Below are positions 24,596 to 33,530 of a stretch of 42,223 nucleotides of DNA, in pieces. The translations under genes and the position numbers were made by a program. The notes under the pieces were generated by a model. The model ran no database searches. It had not been told where the DNA came from and saw only the letters and a list, made by a program, of their open reading frames with translations. The first letter of the stretch is position 1; every line of letters begins with the position of its first letter. The DNA comes from Bacteroidota bacterium (lineage in GTDB: Bacteria; Bacteroidota; Bacteroidia; Sphingobacteriales; Sphingobacteriaceae), in contig JABDHD010000015.1 of assembly GCA_013285685.1 (NCBI GenBank), positions 8,442-50,664 of the forward strand. The letters are read 5' to 3'.

Positions 24596-27064
24596 TTATT
24601 TCTTGTAATCCGGATCCATTTCAGGTGTGCGTAAGCCGGCTACCTCATCCGCCATCAATATAAAAACATTCCAGCATAAACCTTTGGTGGATGGCCACCA
24701 GCTATCCGTTGTCGTCCATTTTGTTGGCGTAAACTCCTTGCTGAACGGCCATGCCGGGTTAAGATAAATTTCGGCCCAGGCACGGTTTTCCATCATCGCA
24801 CGCGCTTTCGTCCAGCCATGTTTTAAACCAACCACATAGGCACAATACTCCGGCCTGAACCAGCTGCCGCCATTATAATAAAACCCGTCGGTTTTTCCAT
24901 CGCTGTAATTTTCCTGGCCAAATTTTCCAAATGGCTGATAATCTCCGCTTAAATAGGCATATCCTTTGGCATCGTGGGTTAACCGTATCAGGATAGGGGC
25001 GGTAGTGCCGTATTCAGGATGCGGCGAATTAGAAACTTTATTCAAAATGGGTACCCTGTCTAATTCATTTTTCGCCATTTCATCCGTTAGTATGGGTTGT
25101 TTAAATAACCACAACGAAAAAAATTCCGGCTCCAGGTCCGTAAGCGAAATAAGATCAGGATAATTTCTGTCGAATACCAGGTGCTTCCGCTTTACATCAT
25201 AAAAATTGCGGTATCCCTGTTCAGCCTTTCCGATATAAGCAGCTGAAATGTTGTACCCGAGTTCCTTTATTGTTTTTAATGCGATAACCAGCATACCCTG
25301 GTCAACCGCCAGGCGGTCGGTTTTCGGATCATAGTCGATGATGTCAATTTGACTCATCGGGAAATGTGTTTTACATATTCCCGTTCTTCCCGGATCAAAT
25401 TCGTTCAAAACATAATCAACCGCTTTCTTTATTTTATCCTGCGGTAGATGAACGCCAAACCTTCGCTTGTTCAGCATGGCCCACATTAACCATTCAATAG
25501 TAGCTTCGTTATCTTTTGCTTCTACCGAGCCCATCAGGGGTGTGATAATGGTGCCGATGGAGCCTTTGGAAGTTTGGGTTTTGCCCCATTGCTCCCATAT
25601 CGAAAGGTTTAACTCCCTGTTATAGGTTGACGTCATTGAAAAAAAGGAGTCCCTATTGTACATATCAGGAGCATAATTCATATTAGGGACATTAAAAGGC
25701 TTAAAATCCTTAGTGTCAGTGATCCAGGTGAGCATATTGAGATTAGCATACAACATTTTTTCGATCGGGGAACCTCTGAATCCTTTTCCTTCCGCCAGGT
25801 GCAACTGCGAGGAGATCATAAACTGCTGATGCGATTTCCACGGCTCCACGAAAATATAACTGGTCTTTTCCACTTTTTCCCCCATCGGAAGCACATTATA
25901 CGGCTCTGAACGGGGTTGATGCTGTATGAATTTGAGGTCTTTAATTTCCAGCCTGCAGGCCTTTCCCGGTATGGCGCCAACAAACATCGATACGCTGTCG
26001 CCTTCAATATAAGGCACTAAAATGCTTCGTTTAAAAAGTGTCCATTGGCTTTCAGTTGCCGGAAGGTTATCGATATATTTCATACCATCCTCCAGTTCCA
26101 GTGTCTTTTCACCATGCTTCATCCTGAAAAGTTTTACAGCCATGGGCACATTCCCTTTGTACAAAAAAGAAATAGTATAAACCTGTTGATCTTTCAGCGG
26201 CGTAATAAAGTCAATCCCGGCTTGTTCACCCTTGCGGCCTGTAATGGCAATCACATTATCCTGCTTGCTTATTTCGGCATTTATTGCATCCCTGCCGGTA
26301 ATGTCTGCTTTTAATAAAGTGGTGTCGCCGGCATCAAGGTTATACATTTCGCCGTATGTCTGACTGATGTAATGGTTATTTTGTGCCTGTTCGGCCAGAC
26401 TGGCCACTGCGAACAAATTAGGATCCGGAAGCCGGCGCAGACCTGTAAAACCGGCATCGCGCCCGCTAAAGCGCCGCCGCGTATTCCTGGTATATTGATT
26501 TTTGTAACCTGCATCAGTTAAAAACCCCACCACGTTATTATCAGGGGTAATGAAACCTGCTGCCGGGAACATTTCATGCACGAAGCCTCCCGGGAAATGA
26601 TCGTTCTCAAATGTTACATACCGCGTTGGTTTCTCTGCCGGCCGGGCTGTTTCCTTAAGTATATAATACATACCCGGCATTGATGGCTGATACAACTGAA
26701 CAGTTTTTTTGATAACACCTGCATTAACCACACGGTAATTTACAACAACCGATAAATCGGCATCAAATTCCCGGATATACATATCCCGCGTTAAGGTGAT
26801 ATCATTTTCATTACCCGTCCATTTTTCGCCGGTCCAATGCTCGAGGTTTCCAACCGTACTTAAATCGAGATTGTATAATTGCAGGGAGAATTCTTCGTTG
26901 TTGGTAACTACCAAATGCTTGCCATTAAATATATCAACGTGATATCCCTTTTGATCATCACCGCCAACCTTTAGTAAAAGTTGTTGCGCAAAAGCAATTG
27001 AACCTTTAAAAAGAACAAACAGGCAAATAAAAAATGCCGGTAACCTGGTTTTAAGCTGTAACAT
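24596..27064 (-). CDS. Large secreted protein, probable (alpha/alpha)6-barrel (six-hairpin) glycosidase
   Basis: The 822-residue protein has a signal peptide (FFICLFVLFKGSIAFAQ). The N-terminal ~400 residues look like beta-sandwich modules, including one resembling a carbohydrate-binding domain (about 265-385). The C-terminal ~400 residues are helical and aromatic, with MNYAPDMYNRDSFFSM, NEATIEWLMWAMLN, DRLAVDQGMLVIAL and DGFYYNGGSWFRPEYCAY. This spacing resembles six-hairpin glycosidases, where acidic residues in such Asp-rich motifs are catalytic. I could not assign it to a GH family. It stands alone on the minus strand with repeats on both sides. Confidence 0.6.
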   Translation of the reverse strand: MLQLKTRLPAFFICLFVLFKGSIAFAQQLLLKVGGDDQKGYHVDIFNGKHLVVTNNEEFSLQLYNLDLSTVGNLEHWTGEKWTGNENDITLTRDMYIREFDADLSVVVNYRVVNAGVIKKTVQLYQPSMPGMYYILKETARPAEKPTRYVTFENDHFPGGFVHEMFPAAGFITPDNNVVGFLTDAGYKNQYTRNTRRRFSGRDAGFTGLRRLPDPNLFAVASLAEQAQNNHYISQTYGEMYNLDAGDTTLLKADITGRDAINAEISKQDNVIAITGRKGEQAGIDFITPLKDQQVYTISFLYKGNVPMAVKLFRMKHGEKTLELEDGMKYIDNLPATESQWTLFKRSILVPYIEGDSVSMFVGAIPGKACRLEIKDLKFIQHQPRSEPYNVLPMGEKVEKTSYIFVEPWKSHQQFMISSQLHLAEGKGFRGSPIEKMLYANLNMLTWITDTKDFKPFNVPNMNYAPDMYNRDSFFSMTSTYNRELNLSIWEQWGKTQTSKGSIGTIITPLMGSVEAKDNEATIEWLMWAMLNKRRFGVHLPQDKIKKAVDYVLNEFDPGRTGICKTHFPMSQIDIIDYDPKTDRLAVDQGMLVIALKTIKELGYNISAAYIGKAEQGYRNFYDVKRKHLVFDRNYPDLISLTDLEPEFFSLWLFKQPILTDEMAKNELDRVPILNKVSNSPHPEYGTTAPILIRLTHDAKGYAYLSGDYQPFGKFGQENYSDGKTDGFYYNGGSWFRPEYCAYVVGLKHGWTKARAMMENRAWAEIYLNPAWPFSKEFTPTKWTTTDSWWPSTKGLCWNVFILMADEVAGLRTPEMDPDYKK

Positions 27065-27407
27065 AATAAATTGATTTATGTATGACTTTCAAACTTGTAT
27101 CGGGGTTATGATATGCCCTCCGTGGGCAATAATAATTAATAAAACCGGTTTGTCAGCTTGAAATCCCTTTTGGGAAAACAGTTAGCTAAATGGGCTGTCC
27201 TCTCATTGCCGGCGAGAATGTCGCGCAGACCAAAAGCATAGAAATTCTCGCGTGCCGCTGCCAGTTAACAAACTATGCAGACTTCGGTTCAAATACTGGT
27301 TGTAATTACAATTCAAAGTTCACCGGACAATCATAGCAGCTCGGTGGGGAACTTCGCTTGCGCTGCCTTTGTGCGGCATTCCTGCCAGGTTCAGCGTTTG
27401 TTGCTTA
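27065..27407. other. 343-bp gap between two minus-strand genes
   Basis: I see no gene or RNA here. GCGAGAAT (27212-27219) is inverted at 27244-27251. The stretch GCGAGAATGTCGCGCAGAC also resembles GCGAGAATGCAGCGCAGGC at 24368-24386 on the other side of the 822-residue gene. The promoter of that gene must lie near 27070-27150. Confidence 0.4.
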
Positions 27408-28532
27408 TCAGAACGACTCTATTACAGGTTCCGTTTGGCCAGCGGCTTTTTTCTTCCTCCCGCGCCGGCCCCAAACCTGGCCCATGTGGTAAACAGGCAC
27501 CTCATCGCCGAGCAGTTTACCCCAGGGCTTCAGATCTTCTACCCGGTCGAAAATGATTTTGAGCACAGCTACGATCGGCAGCATTAAAAACATGCCTGCA
27601 ATGCCCCACATCAGGCTGCCTAAAAATACGGCCAGCAACGATACCAATGCGTTGATTTGCACCTTAACGGACACAAACCGCGGGAAAATAATATTACTGT
27701 CGACAAATTGGATAAGCAGGTAGGAAACGATCACTTCCAACTGCGCCGAATAGCCCTCTTTAGTCACAGTCGCGATAAGCACCGGCAGCAAGATGGCCAC
27801 AAAACCGCCGATATACGGCAGTATGTTGATGATGCCGCCGATGACGCCTAACAGGATGGCATATTTAACGCCGATGATAAACAAAGCCAGCGAATTAAGC
27901 GATGAAACGATCACCATCTCCACAAGCAGGCCCACGATATAGCTTTGTATGGCCGATTTGGTTTGGGCCAGCACTTCGCCCACCCGTTTGGAATGTTCTT
28001 CCAGGAAGACCTCGTACAGGAAGTTCAGGATCAGGTTTTTATACAGCAGCAGCATGAACACATAAATAGGTATAATGAGCAGCAAGCTTATCGTACCAAA
28101 CACGGTGCCCAAAATACTGCCGATTGCGGCCTGGCTGCTGTCGAGGGCGTTTTTAAAAAACAGGACTTGTTTTTGAATAGACACTCCAAATTGTAAACGG
28201 ATCCAGTGTTCCAGGCTGTCGGTCATCTGCCCGAACCTCACCTTAAGTATCGGGAACGATTGGCCGAATTGGGCTACCTGGGTGCTTAACAAATAGCCGA
28301 TGAGCGCCGTACACCCGATGCCGAAAAATACAGTGAGCGTTACCGCCAGCGCGCGCGGTACTTTAAAACGCAGTAAGCGGCTATAAATTGGGTTGAGCAA
28401 TATGGCGAACAAGACGGCAAAAGCAAGGGGTATTAATATACCATTCAGCGCGCTAAGAATGCTTACCAGGTAATATAAGCCGATGAGCACTACTGTTGCT
28501 TTAATATAAAATGGATATTGTTTTACGGTCAT
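27408..28532 (-). CDS. AI-2E family transporter
   Basis: The 374-residue membrane protein has the AI-2E/TqsA/PerM layout: a hydrophobic pair at residues about 10-45, a third helix near 62-82, an amphipathic stretch (90-135), then helices including LLLIIPIYVFMLLLYKN. The conserved GVIGGIINILPYIGGFVAILLP precedes the final LMWGIAGMFLMLPIVAVLKII. Members move autoinducer-2, auxin-like compounds or ions; the substrate cannot be inferred here. The basic C-terminal tail (WGRRGRKKKAAG) is an unremarkable cytoplasmic end. It is divergent from the sialate O-acetylesterase gene. Confidence 0.88.
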   Translation of the reverse strand: MTVKQYPFYIKATVVLIGLYYLVSILSALNGILIPLAFAVLFAILLNPIYSRLLRFKVPRALAVTLTVFFGIGCTALIGYLLSTQVAQFGQSFPILKVRFGQMTDSLEHWIRLQFGVSIQKQVLFFKNALDSSQAAIGSILGTVFGTISLLLIIPIYVFMLLLYKNLILNFLYEVFLEEHSKRVGEVLAQTKSAIQSYIVGLLVEMVIVSSLNSLALFIIGVKYAILLGVIGGIINILPYIGGFVAILLPVLIATVTKEGYSAQLEVIVSYLLIQFVDSNIIFPRFVSVKVQINALVSLLAVFLGSLMWGIAGMFLMLPIVAVLKIIFDRVEDLKPWGKLLGDEVPVYHMGQVWGRRGRKKKAAGQTEPVIESF

Positions 28533-28794
28533 ATATTGTTCTGAATGGTTTGAAGTAGTAAGCCGATTTGGTGGTTATGTATCTATGCAGCCGGGCGGGT
28601 GCAAATCGTGCGGTACATCCCATCAACAGCGTATGGAACAATTAGTTTTAAAAATAAAAGAGCCTTTGTTTTACGAATCCGGGTGCGAATGCCAGCACAC
28701 CTCGTTCGGGTTCGTCGGGACAATAAACGCAGATTTTAAAAACCCGCGCAAAATTCCCGATAGGGCTTTTAAATATTTTTTATAGTTTTACGGC

Positions 28795-30789
28795 ATGATT
28801 GCTAAAACGATTTACCAAATGATTACCGGCAGAATATTACTGGCTGGCGCACTTCTTTTTACTATCGCTGTAAGCAGCGCCCAGGTGGTGCTGCCGGCCT
28901 GTTTTACCGATAACATGGTTTTACAACAGCAAACAAAAGTAAACCTTTGGGGAGCGGAGACGCCTGGCGTAAACTTTACCATCCTAACCTCGTGGAATAA
29001 CAAAAGCTACCCGGTTAAGGCGGACGCAAGCGGCAACTGGAAAATAAAAGTAAGCACCCCAATTTACGGCGGCCCTTATACCATCACCTTTAATGACGGC
29101 AAAATAACCACGCTGCAAAATATTTTGATAGGCGAAGTTTGGGTGTGCTCGGGGCAATCAAATATGGAAATGCAGTTAACCGGCATGTACGGCGATGTGC
29201 TGAACCTGGGCCACGAGTTGACCGATGCCGCCAATTACCCCGAAATACGGATGCTGAAGATTGAGAATAAAACCAGCTTTACACCGCTTACCAACGTGCA
29301 AACCAGGGGCGGCTGGGCAATATGCGACCCCCAAACCGTACGTAGTTTCTCGGCTGTCGCTTATTTTTTTGCAAAGAACTTGTTCGCAGATAAACATATC
29401 CCTATAGGCATTATCAACAGCACCTGGGGCGGTACGGTGGCCGAAGCCTGGACGAGCGGCAGCGCCTTAAAAAGAATGCCCGCCTTTGCGCCGTTCGTAA
29501 ATGCTATCGAGGGCGGCCTTACGCAGCAAAAGCTGGATGCAAAGTATCAAAGGGAACTAAGGGTGTGGATCGATTCCATCAACGTAACCGACCCCGGCTT
29601 TCAGCAAGGTAAACTGCTTTGGGCCGAACCTGGTTTCGACGATTCTGCCTGGCCAAAAATGACCCTGCCTGCTTATTGGGAGCAAAGCGGCGTTCCTAAC
29701 TACGACGGTACGATGTGGTTCCGCAAAAAGGTGGTCATTCCTGCGGCATGGGCCGGCAAAGATTTAAAACTAAATATGGGGGCCGTTGATGACTACGATG
29801 TTTCTTATTTCAACGGCGCCGAAATAGGGCATACCGAAGCGTTTTTTTATCAACGCAGCTATACCATTCCCGGCAGCCTGGTAAAAGCCGGCGAAAATAC
29901 CATAGCGGTGCGTGTTTTTGATAATGGCGGCCTTGGCGGTATCAATAAGGGACCGCTGCAATTATCATTAGCCGGCGATACCACCGGGCAGATCAACTTG
30001 GCAGGCGAGTGGGTTTATCAAAAAGCCAGGGAGCTGAAGCTACTTCCGCAAGCGCCGGTACCATCAAACAACGCGAACCGGCCGATGATCATTTATAATG
30101 CGATGATAAACCCCATTTTACCTTTTACCATAAAAGGGGTAATATGGTACCAGGGCGAAAGCAATGCGGACAGGGCCACGCAGTACCGCCAGTTGTTCCC
30201 GCTGTTGATTAATGATTGGCGGCAAAAATGGGGAGAAGGTAATTTTCCGTTTTATTTTGTGCAGATAGCCAATTATGCCGCCGCGGACCAGGGGCCCGTT
30301 GCCGACTGGCCCGCACTGCGCGACGCCCAGCTAAGCACCCTCGGCCTGCCAAATACCGGCATGGCGGTAACCATCGACATCGGCGACGCCAACCGCATAC
30401 ACCCGCAAAACAAGCAGGAAACCGGCCGCCGCCTGGCTTTGATAGCGCGTGCAAAAACCTATGGCGAAAATATCCCTTACTCCGGCCCGATTTATAAATC
30501 ACAGGTAATTAAAGGCAATAAAATTGAACTTGAATTTACCCATGCCGACAACGGCCTGCTGGCAAAAGGCGACACCCTGAAAGGATTTACCATAGCAGGC
30601 GCAGATAAAAAATTCTACCCTGCACAAGCTGTTATATCCGGCAATAAAGTGATCGTGACCAGCCGCGATGTTGCCAACCCGACTGCTGTGCGGTACGCCT
30701 GGGCAAATAACCCCGTGTGCAATTTATATAACGGGGCAAATTTACCGGCCTCACCGTTCCGCACAGATGATTGGTTCGATGTTAGGTAG
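28795..30789 (+). CDS. Sialate O-acetylesterase family protein
   Basis: The 664-residue secreted protein has a signal peptide to about residue 29 (SSAQ). A short beta domain follows (VLPACFTDNMVLQQQTKVNLWG), then the SGNH/SASA esterase domain with nucleophile serine in WVCSGQSNMEMQ (about residue 121). A GH2-like jelly-roll insertion sits at about 255-405 (WFRKKVVIPAAW), followed by GVIWYQGESNAD and the catalytic-histidine region DANRIHPQNKQE (about 527-538). These enzymes remove O-acetyl groups from sialic acid or, in soil Bacteroidota, from acetylated plant xylans and pectins. The insertion and length are normal. ATG at 28795 is used. Confidence 0.92.
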   Translation: MIAKTIYQMITGRILLAGALLFTIAVSSAQVVLPACFTDNMVLQQQTKVNLWGAETPGVNFTILTSWNNKSYPVKADASGNWKIKVSTPIYGGPYTITFNDGKITTLQNILIGEVWVCSGQSNMEMQLTGMYGDVLNLGHELTDAANYPEIRMLKIENKTSFTPLTNVQTRGGWAICDPQTVRSFSAVAYFFAKNLFADKHIPIGIINSTWGGTVAEAWTSGSALKRMPAFAPFVNAIEGGLTQQKLDAKYQRELRVWIDSINVTDPGFQQGKLLWAEPGFDDSAWPKMTLPAYWEQSGVPNYDGTMWFRKKVVIPAAWAGKDLKLNMGAVDDYDVSYFNGAEIGHTEAFFYQRSYTIPGSLVKAGENTIAVRVFDNGGLGGINKGPLQLSLAGDTTGQINLAGEWVYQKARELKLLPQAPVPSNNANRPMIIYNAMINPILPFTIKGVIWYQGESNADRATQYRQLFPLLINDWRQKWGEGNFPFYFVQIANYAAADQGPVADWPALRDAQLSTLGLPNTGMAVTIDIGDANRIHPQNKQETGRRLALIARAKTYGENIPYSGPIYKSQVIKGNKIELEFTHADNGLLAKGDTLKGFTIAGADKKFYPAQAVISGNKVIVTSRDVANPTAVRYAWANNPVCNLYNGANLPASPFRTDDWFDVR

Positions 30790-30956
30790 ATAAACTTGCC
30801 GTCGCTTTGCGCCAGGTTGGCGTTTCGACAAAAGGGCGGGTTACATAAGCATAGCCGCTGATATTTTGTTTTGCACTTCGAAATATAAGATTTCAAAGAA
30901 CAGCTTAACCAATTTTTCTATTAATACGGCGTTTTCCCGGAAGTACCACGCGTTTT

Positions 30957-31823
30957 TTACAGGATCTCGCGAAGATATTTATTGCTTTGCGCGATGCTGA
31001 CGTAAGGATCGATCTTATAATTTTCCTGTTCAACGATATAATATTTTACTCCTTCTGATTTCGTGACCGCGAATATTTTTTTAAAATCAATGCTGCCGCT
31101 CCCCACTTCAGTGTTCAATTTTGAATCGGTTTTATCCATATCTTTTGCGTGGATCAATTTAAAACGCCCCGGATAATTTTCAAGCCATTGAATTGGGTCC
31201 TGCCCCGCACGAACAACCCAATAAACGTCCATTTCAAAATCCACAAGGTCAGGGTCAGTGTTTTTTAATAACGCTTCCATTAGCATCTGTCCTTCAACCG
31301 GTTCAAATTCAAAATTGTGGTTATGGTATCCCAGTTTCAATCCTGCATTCTGTACGCGTTTTGCAGCAACATTGACCCAGTTGGTTAGTGATTTTATATC
31401 ATTTGCATTTTGCCGCAAATTCGGACTTATGTAAGGTATGGTTACATACTCCTGTTCCAGAATTGTCGCCGCTTCTATCGCGTCGTCGATCTCATTGATG
31501 TTTCCGGATTTTAAAAATGAATCCATCCCGTAATGCCCGCTCGGTGTAGTCAACCCATTGCTCCTGAGCAGTTTTTTGAATTCGACGGCGCTCAAGCCCC
31601 AAAATCCATGTTCTTTGGAGTAACCGAAAGTCTCCACTTGCTTATAACCTGCCACCGCGACTTTGGCGATAACGCCCTTTACATCCCTGGGCAATTGCTC
31701 CCGGAGTGAATAAAGCTGCAGCCCATACTTTTGATTGGCTTTGGCCGACATTAATTTCGGCATCGCTAAAATGCCTGCTGTCAGAAGGGCGCTATGGCCC
31801 AGGAATTTTCTTCTGTTCATCAT
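30957..31823 (-). CDS. Tat-signal sugar phosphate isomerase/epimerase-like protein
   Basis: The 288-residue protein has a twin-arginine leader (MNRRKFLGHSALLTAGILAMPK) and a TIM barrel: YGLQLYSLREQLPRD, GYKQVETFGYS, GLTTPSGHYGMD, then LGYHNHNFEFEP, DFEMDVYWVVRAG and FKLIHAKDMD, where Glu, Asp and His side chains would bind a metal. It is paralogous to the protein at 22355-23197 but clearly diverged. It is the last gene of the minus-strand set with the DUF1080 protein and cytochrome c. ATG ATG at 31823/31820 gives two equivalent starts. Confidence 0.87.
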   Translation of the reverse strand: MMNRRKFLGHSALLTAGILAMPKLMSAKANQKYGLQLYSLREQLPRDVKGVIAKVAVAGYKQVETFGYSKEHGFWGLSAVEFKKLLRSNGLTTPSGHYGMDSFLKSGNINEIDDAIEAATILEQEYVTIPYISPNLRQNANDIKSLTNWVNVAAKRVQNAGLKLGYHNHNFEFEPVEGQMLMEALLKNTDPDLVDFEMDVYWVVRAGQDPIQWLENYPGRFKLIHAKDMDKTDSKLNTEVGSGSIDFKKIFAVTKSEGVKYYIVEQENYKIDPYVSIAQSNKYLREIL

Positions 31824-31837
31824 ATTGGTTAAGAATT

Positions 31838-31989
31838 AAGAGTCAAGATACAAGAACCAGGAACCAGGATAAGAAGGTAAATTCCGGCCGCTTTGTAGCT
31901 GAACAAAGACCCAAGCGGTCCAATTCTGGCTTTTTTGACAATTTGTCCATCTCATCCGTATTTTTCTTGAATCTTGGTTCTTGACTCTT
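31838..31989. repeat. Intercistronic hairpin element, copy 1
   Basis: The outer arms 31838-31859 and 31968-31989 pair imperfectly (AAGAGTCAAGA... with ...TCTTGACTCTT). The centre shares ACAAAGACCCAAGCGGTCCAATTCTG and CCATCTCATCCGTATTTTTC by position with the second element at 32753-32883. It occupies nearly all of the spacer between the DUF1080 and epimerase-like genes, so the mRNA would carry a long stem there. Confidence 0.8.
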
Positions 31990-32001
31990 GATTCGTATTA
32001 T

Positions 32002-32727
32002 TTATAGCGCTTTAATTTTTATGTTTCTGAAAGATACTCCAGTCGACCAGTCCTGTAATGCAATGCGGCCGTCGATGTGTTTGCCAAATTCAGGGAACTT
32101 GCTGAAATGAGATTTAGCTACCATATCGGCCCAGGCTTTGGAGGAGAAATCCTCTTCCGAGGTTAATATCCCGTTCAAATAAAATCTCACCTTCCCGTTT
32201 TCCTGTTTGATTTCAGAATGGTTCCAGGTATCGGACGGACGGCTTTTTACCGGATTTTTTTGAGGTGCGAAGCCAAAAAGGCAGCCGGACCGTGATTTTG
32301 GTTGTGCGAAATCGGGATTAGCATCATCCAGCAGTTGATATTCCGGCCCGGACGCCCATCCGGTAGGAATATCTTTTCGTTCCAAAACGTTGACAAATAC
32401 GCCACTGTTCCCGCCCTTAGGAAGTTTCCAGTCGAATTTAAGGTCGAAGTTTTTGAATGCCTGATCGGTGACCAGGTCGCCCGTGCCCGATTTGTCCAGC
32501 GGATCGCATACAAGCGCTCCATCCTTCGCTTTCCATATCGTAAACTGTGCGGTACCGTTATATAAGTGCCAGCCTGCAGTAGTATGTCCGTCAAATAAAA
32601 GCCGCCAGCCATTGGCCCGCTCCGCCTTCGAAAGGCTGTTGTTTTGATCGCCCCTGAAGGCAAAGCAAGTTATAGCCAGCCCAATGATTGCTGCAGCTGC
32701 TATTGATTTGGTAATTTTATTTTTCAT
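32002..32727 (-). CDS. DUF1080 (3-keto-disaccharide hydrolase) domain protein
   Basis: The 241-residue exported protein has a signal peptide (SIAAAAIIGLAITCFAF) and one DUF1080 jelly-roll: GWRLLFDGHTTAGWHLY, DLVTDQAFKNFDLKFDWKL, GGNSGVFVNV, ASGPEYQLLDDAN, NHSEIKQENGKVRFYLNG and the closing RIALQDWSTGVSFRNIKIK. Family members cleave 3-keto glycosides or disaccharides after C3 oxidation. Gene order (cytochrome c, DUF1080, epimerase-like TIM barrel) supports that role in the periplasm. Confidence 0.9.
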   Translation of the reverse strand: MKNKITKSIAAAAIIGLAITCFAFRGDQNNSLSKAERANGWRLLFDGHTTAGWHLYNGTAQFTIWKAKDGALVCDPLDKSGTGDLVTDQAFKNFDLKFDWKLPKGGNSGVFVNVLERKDIPTGWASGPEYQLLDDANPDFAQPKSRSGCLFGFAPQKNPVKSRPSDTWNHSEIKQENGKVRFYLNGILTSEEDFSSKAWADMVAKSHFSKFPEFGKHIDGRIALQDWSTGVSFRNIKIKAL

Positions 32728-32752
32728 TAGCTATGGGTTTAATTGAAATTTT

Positions 32753-32883
32753 AAGAGTCAAGAACCAAGAATCAAGAACCAGGAGAAGCAGCTAAACAAA
32801 GACCCAAACGGTCCAATTCTGTCTCTTTTCGACAATTCGTCCATCTCATCCGTATTTTTCCTGACTCTTGGTTCTTGACTCTT
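32753..32883. repeat. Intercistronic hairpin element, copy 2
   Basis: The arms 32753-32774 and 32862-32883 pair at 20 of 22 positions. The core is homologous to the element at 31838-31989, with about 20 fewer bases on the left side. It fills the spacer between the cytochrome c and DUF1080 genes, ending next to the cytochrome stop codon. The shared flank ATTATTTATA follows both copies. Confidence 0.85.
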
Positions 32884-32891
32884 GGTTCGCA

Positions 32892-33314
32892 TTATTTATA
32901 TTTAAGGATAAATCTTACAATAACCCGCGCGTCGGTGATGGAAAGCGAAGGATGCGGGCTCATCGCGGCATCGCCCCAATGGCCCGATCCACCCTTTATT
33001 ATTTTAGCTGCGAGTGAATCAATATCATAGTGCCCGTATCGCTTAGCGATGTCCGAAAATGCTGGGCCTATTAGTTTCTCCCTTTCTTTATGACAATTGC
33101 GACAATCATTCTTCACAATTAGCGTTGCGCCTTCATCCGTAGAAGTCATAATTGAAATCGTGTTTGAATTTTCCATTGCGGATTCAGGTGTTTTAGCCGC
33201 TGCATTGCTATCTGCCAACGCTGTGTCGGCAGAAGGTTTCTGGTTTGTTGAATTACCACCGCAACCAGCGGCCAGGAAAGACACACACAGCACAATTATT
33301 AATCGTTTGGTCAT
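32892..33314 (-). CDS. Lipoprotein mono-heme cytochrome c
   Basis: The 140-residue protein has lipobox LAAGC near residue 18, a low-complexity linker to about residue 50, and a class I cytochrome c domain with CRNCHK (heme attachment), GPAF and the probable Met ligand in DAAMSPHPSLS. It is anchored at a membrane and faces the periplasm. Its place ahead of the DUF1080 gene suggests it takes electrons from a sugar-oxidising dehydrogenase. ATG at 33314 is used. Confidence 0.9.
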   Translation of the reverse strand: MTKRLIIVLCVSFLAAGCGGNSTNQKPSADTALADSNAAAKTPESAMENSNTISIMTSTDEGATLIVKNDCRNCHKEREKLIGPAFSDIAKRYGHYDIDSLAAKIIKGGSGHWGDAAMSPHPSLSITDARVIVRFILKYK

Positions 33315-33530
33315 TTATAAATTAAATTTTGTTACAGTTAAATGATCCCGGTGGACCGGTTAATTTTTTTGATTTATTATCGGCTATGTAAACCTACATC
33401 TATTATAGATTGCGTCACACTGACACAATAAAAAAAGTAGTGGCTAAAGCCAGTTAACAAATTCACAATCAAGTGATTGGTCTGATAAATGAATCCAAAA
33501 AAGTAGCGACGAGAGGAGTTTTTGACCGAA

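Noticed and set aside
24368..27251. Similar GCGAGAATG words on both sides of the 822-residue protein gene, suggesting flanking repeats of a mobile unit
   Set aside because: Only about 15 of 19 bases match and no insertion signature is seen. Too weak to call.
28585..28785. Open frame of 66 codons just before the sialate O-acetylesterase gene, with an internal ATG at 28633
   Set aside because: No recognisable family, no start-site support, and it lies in the short divergent region that must hold promoters. Could be real, but not supportable from sequence alone.
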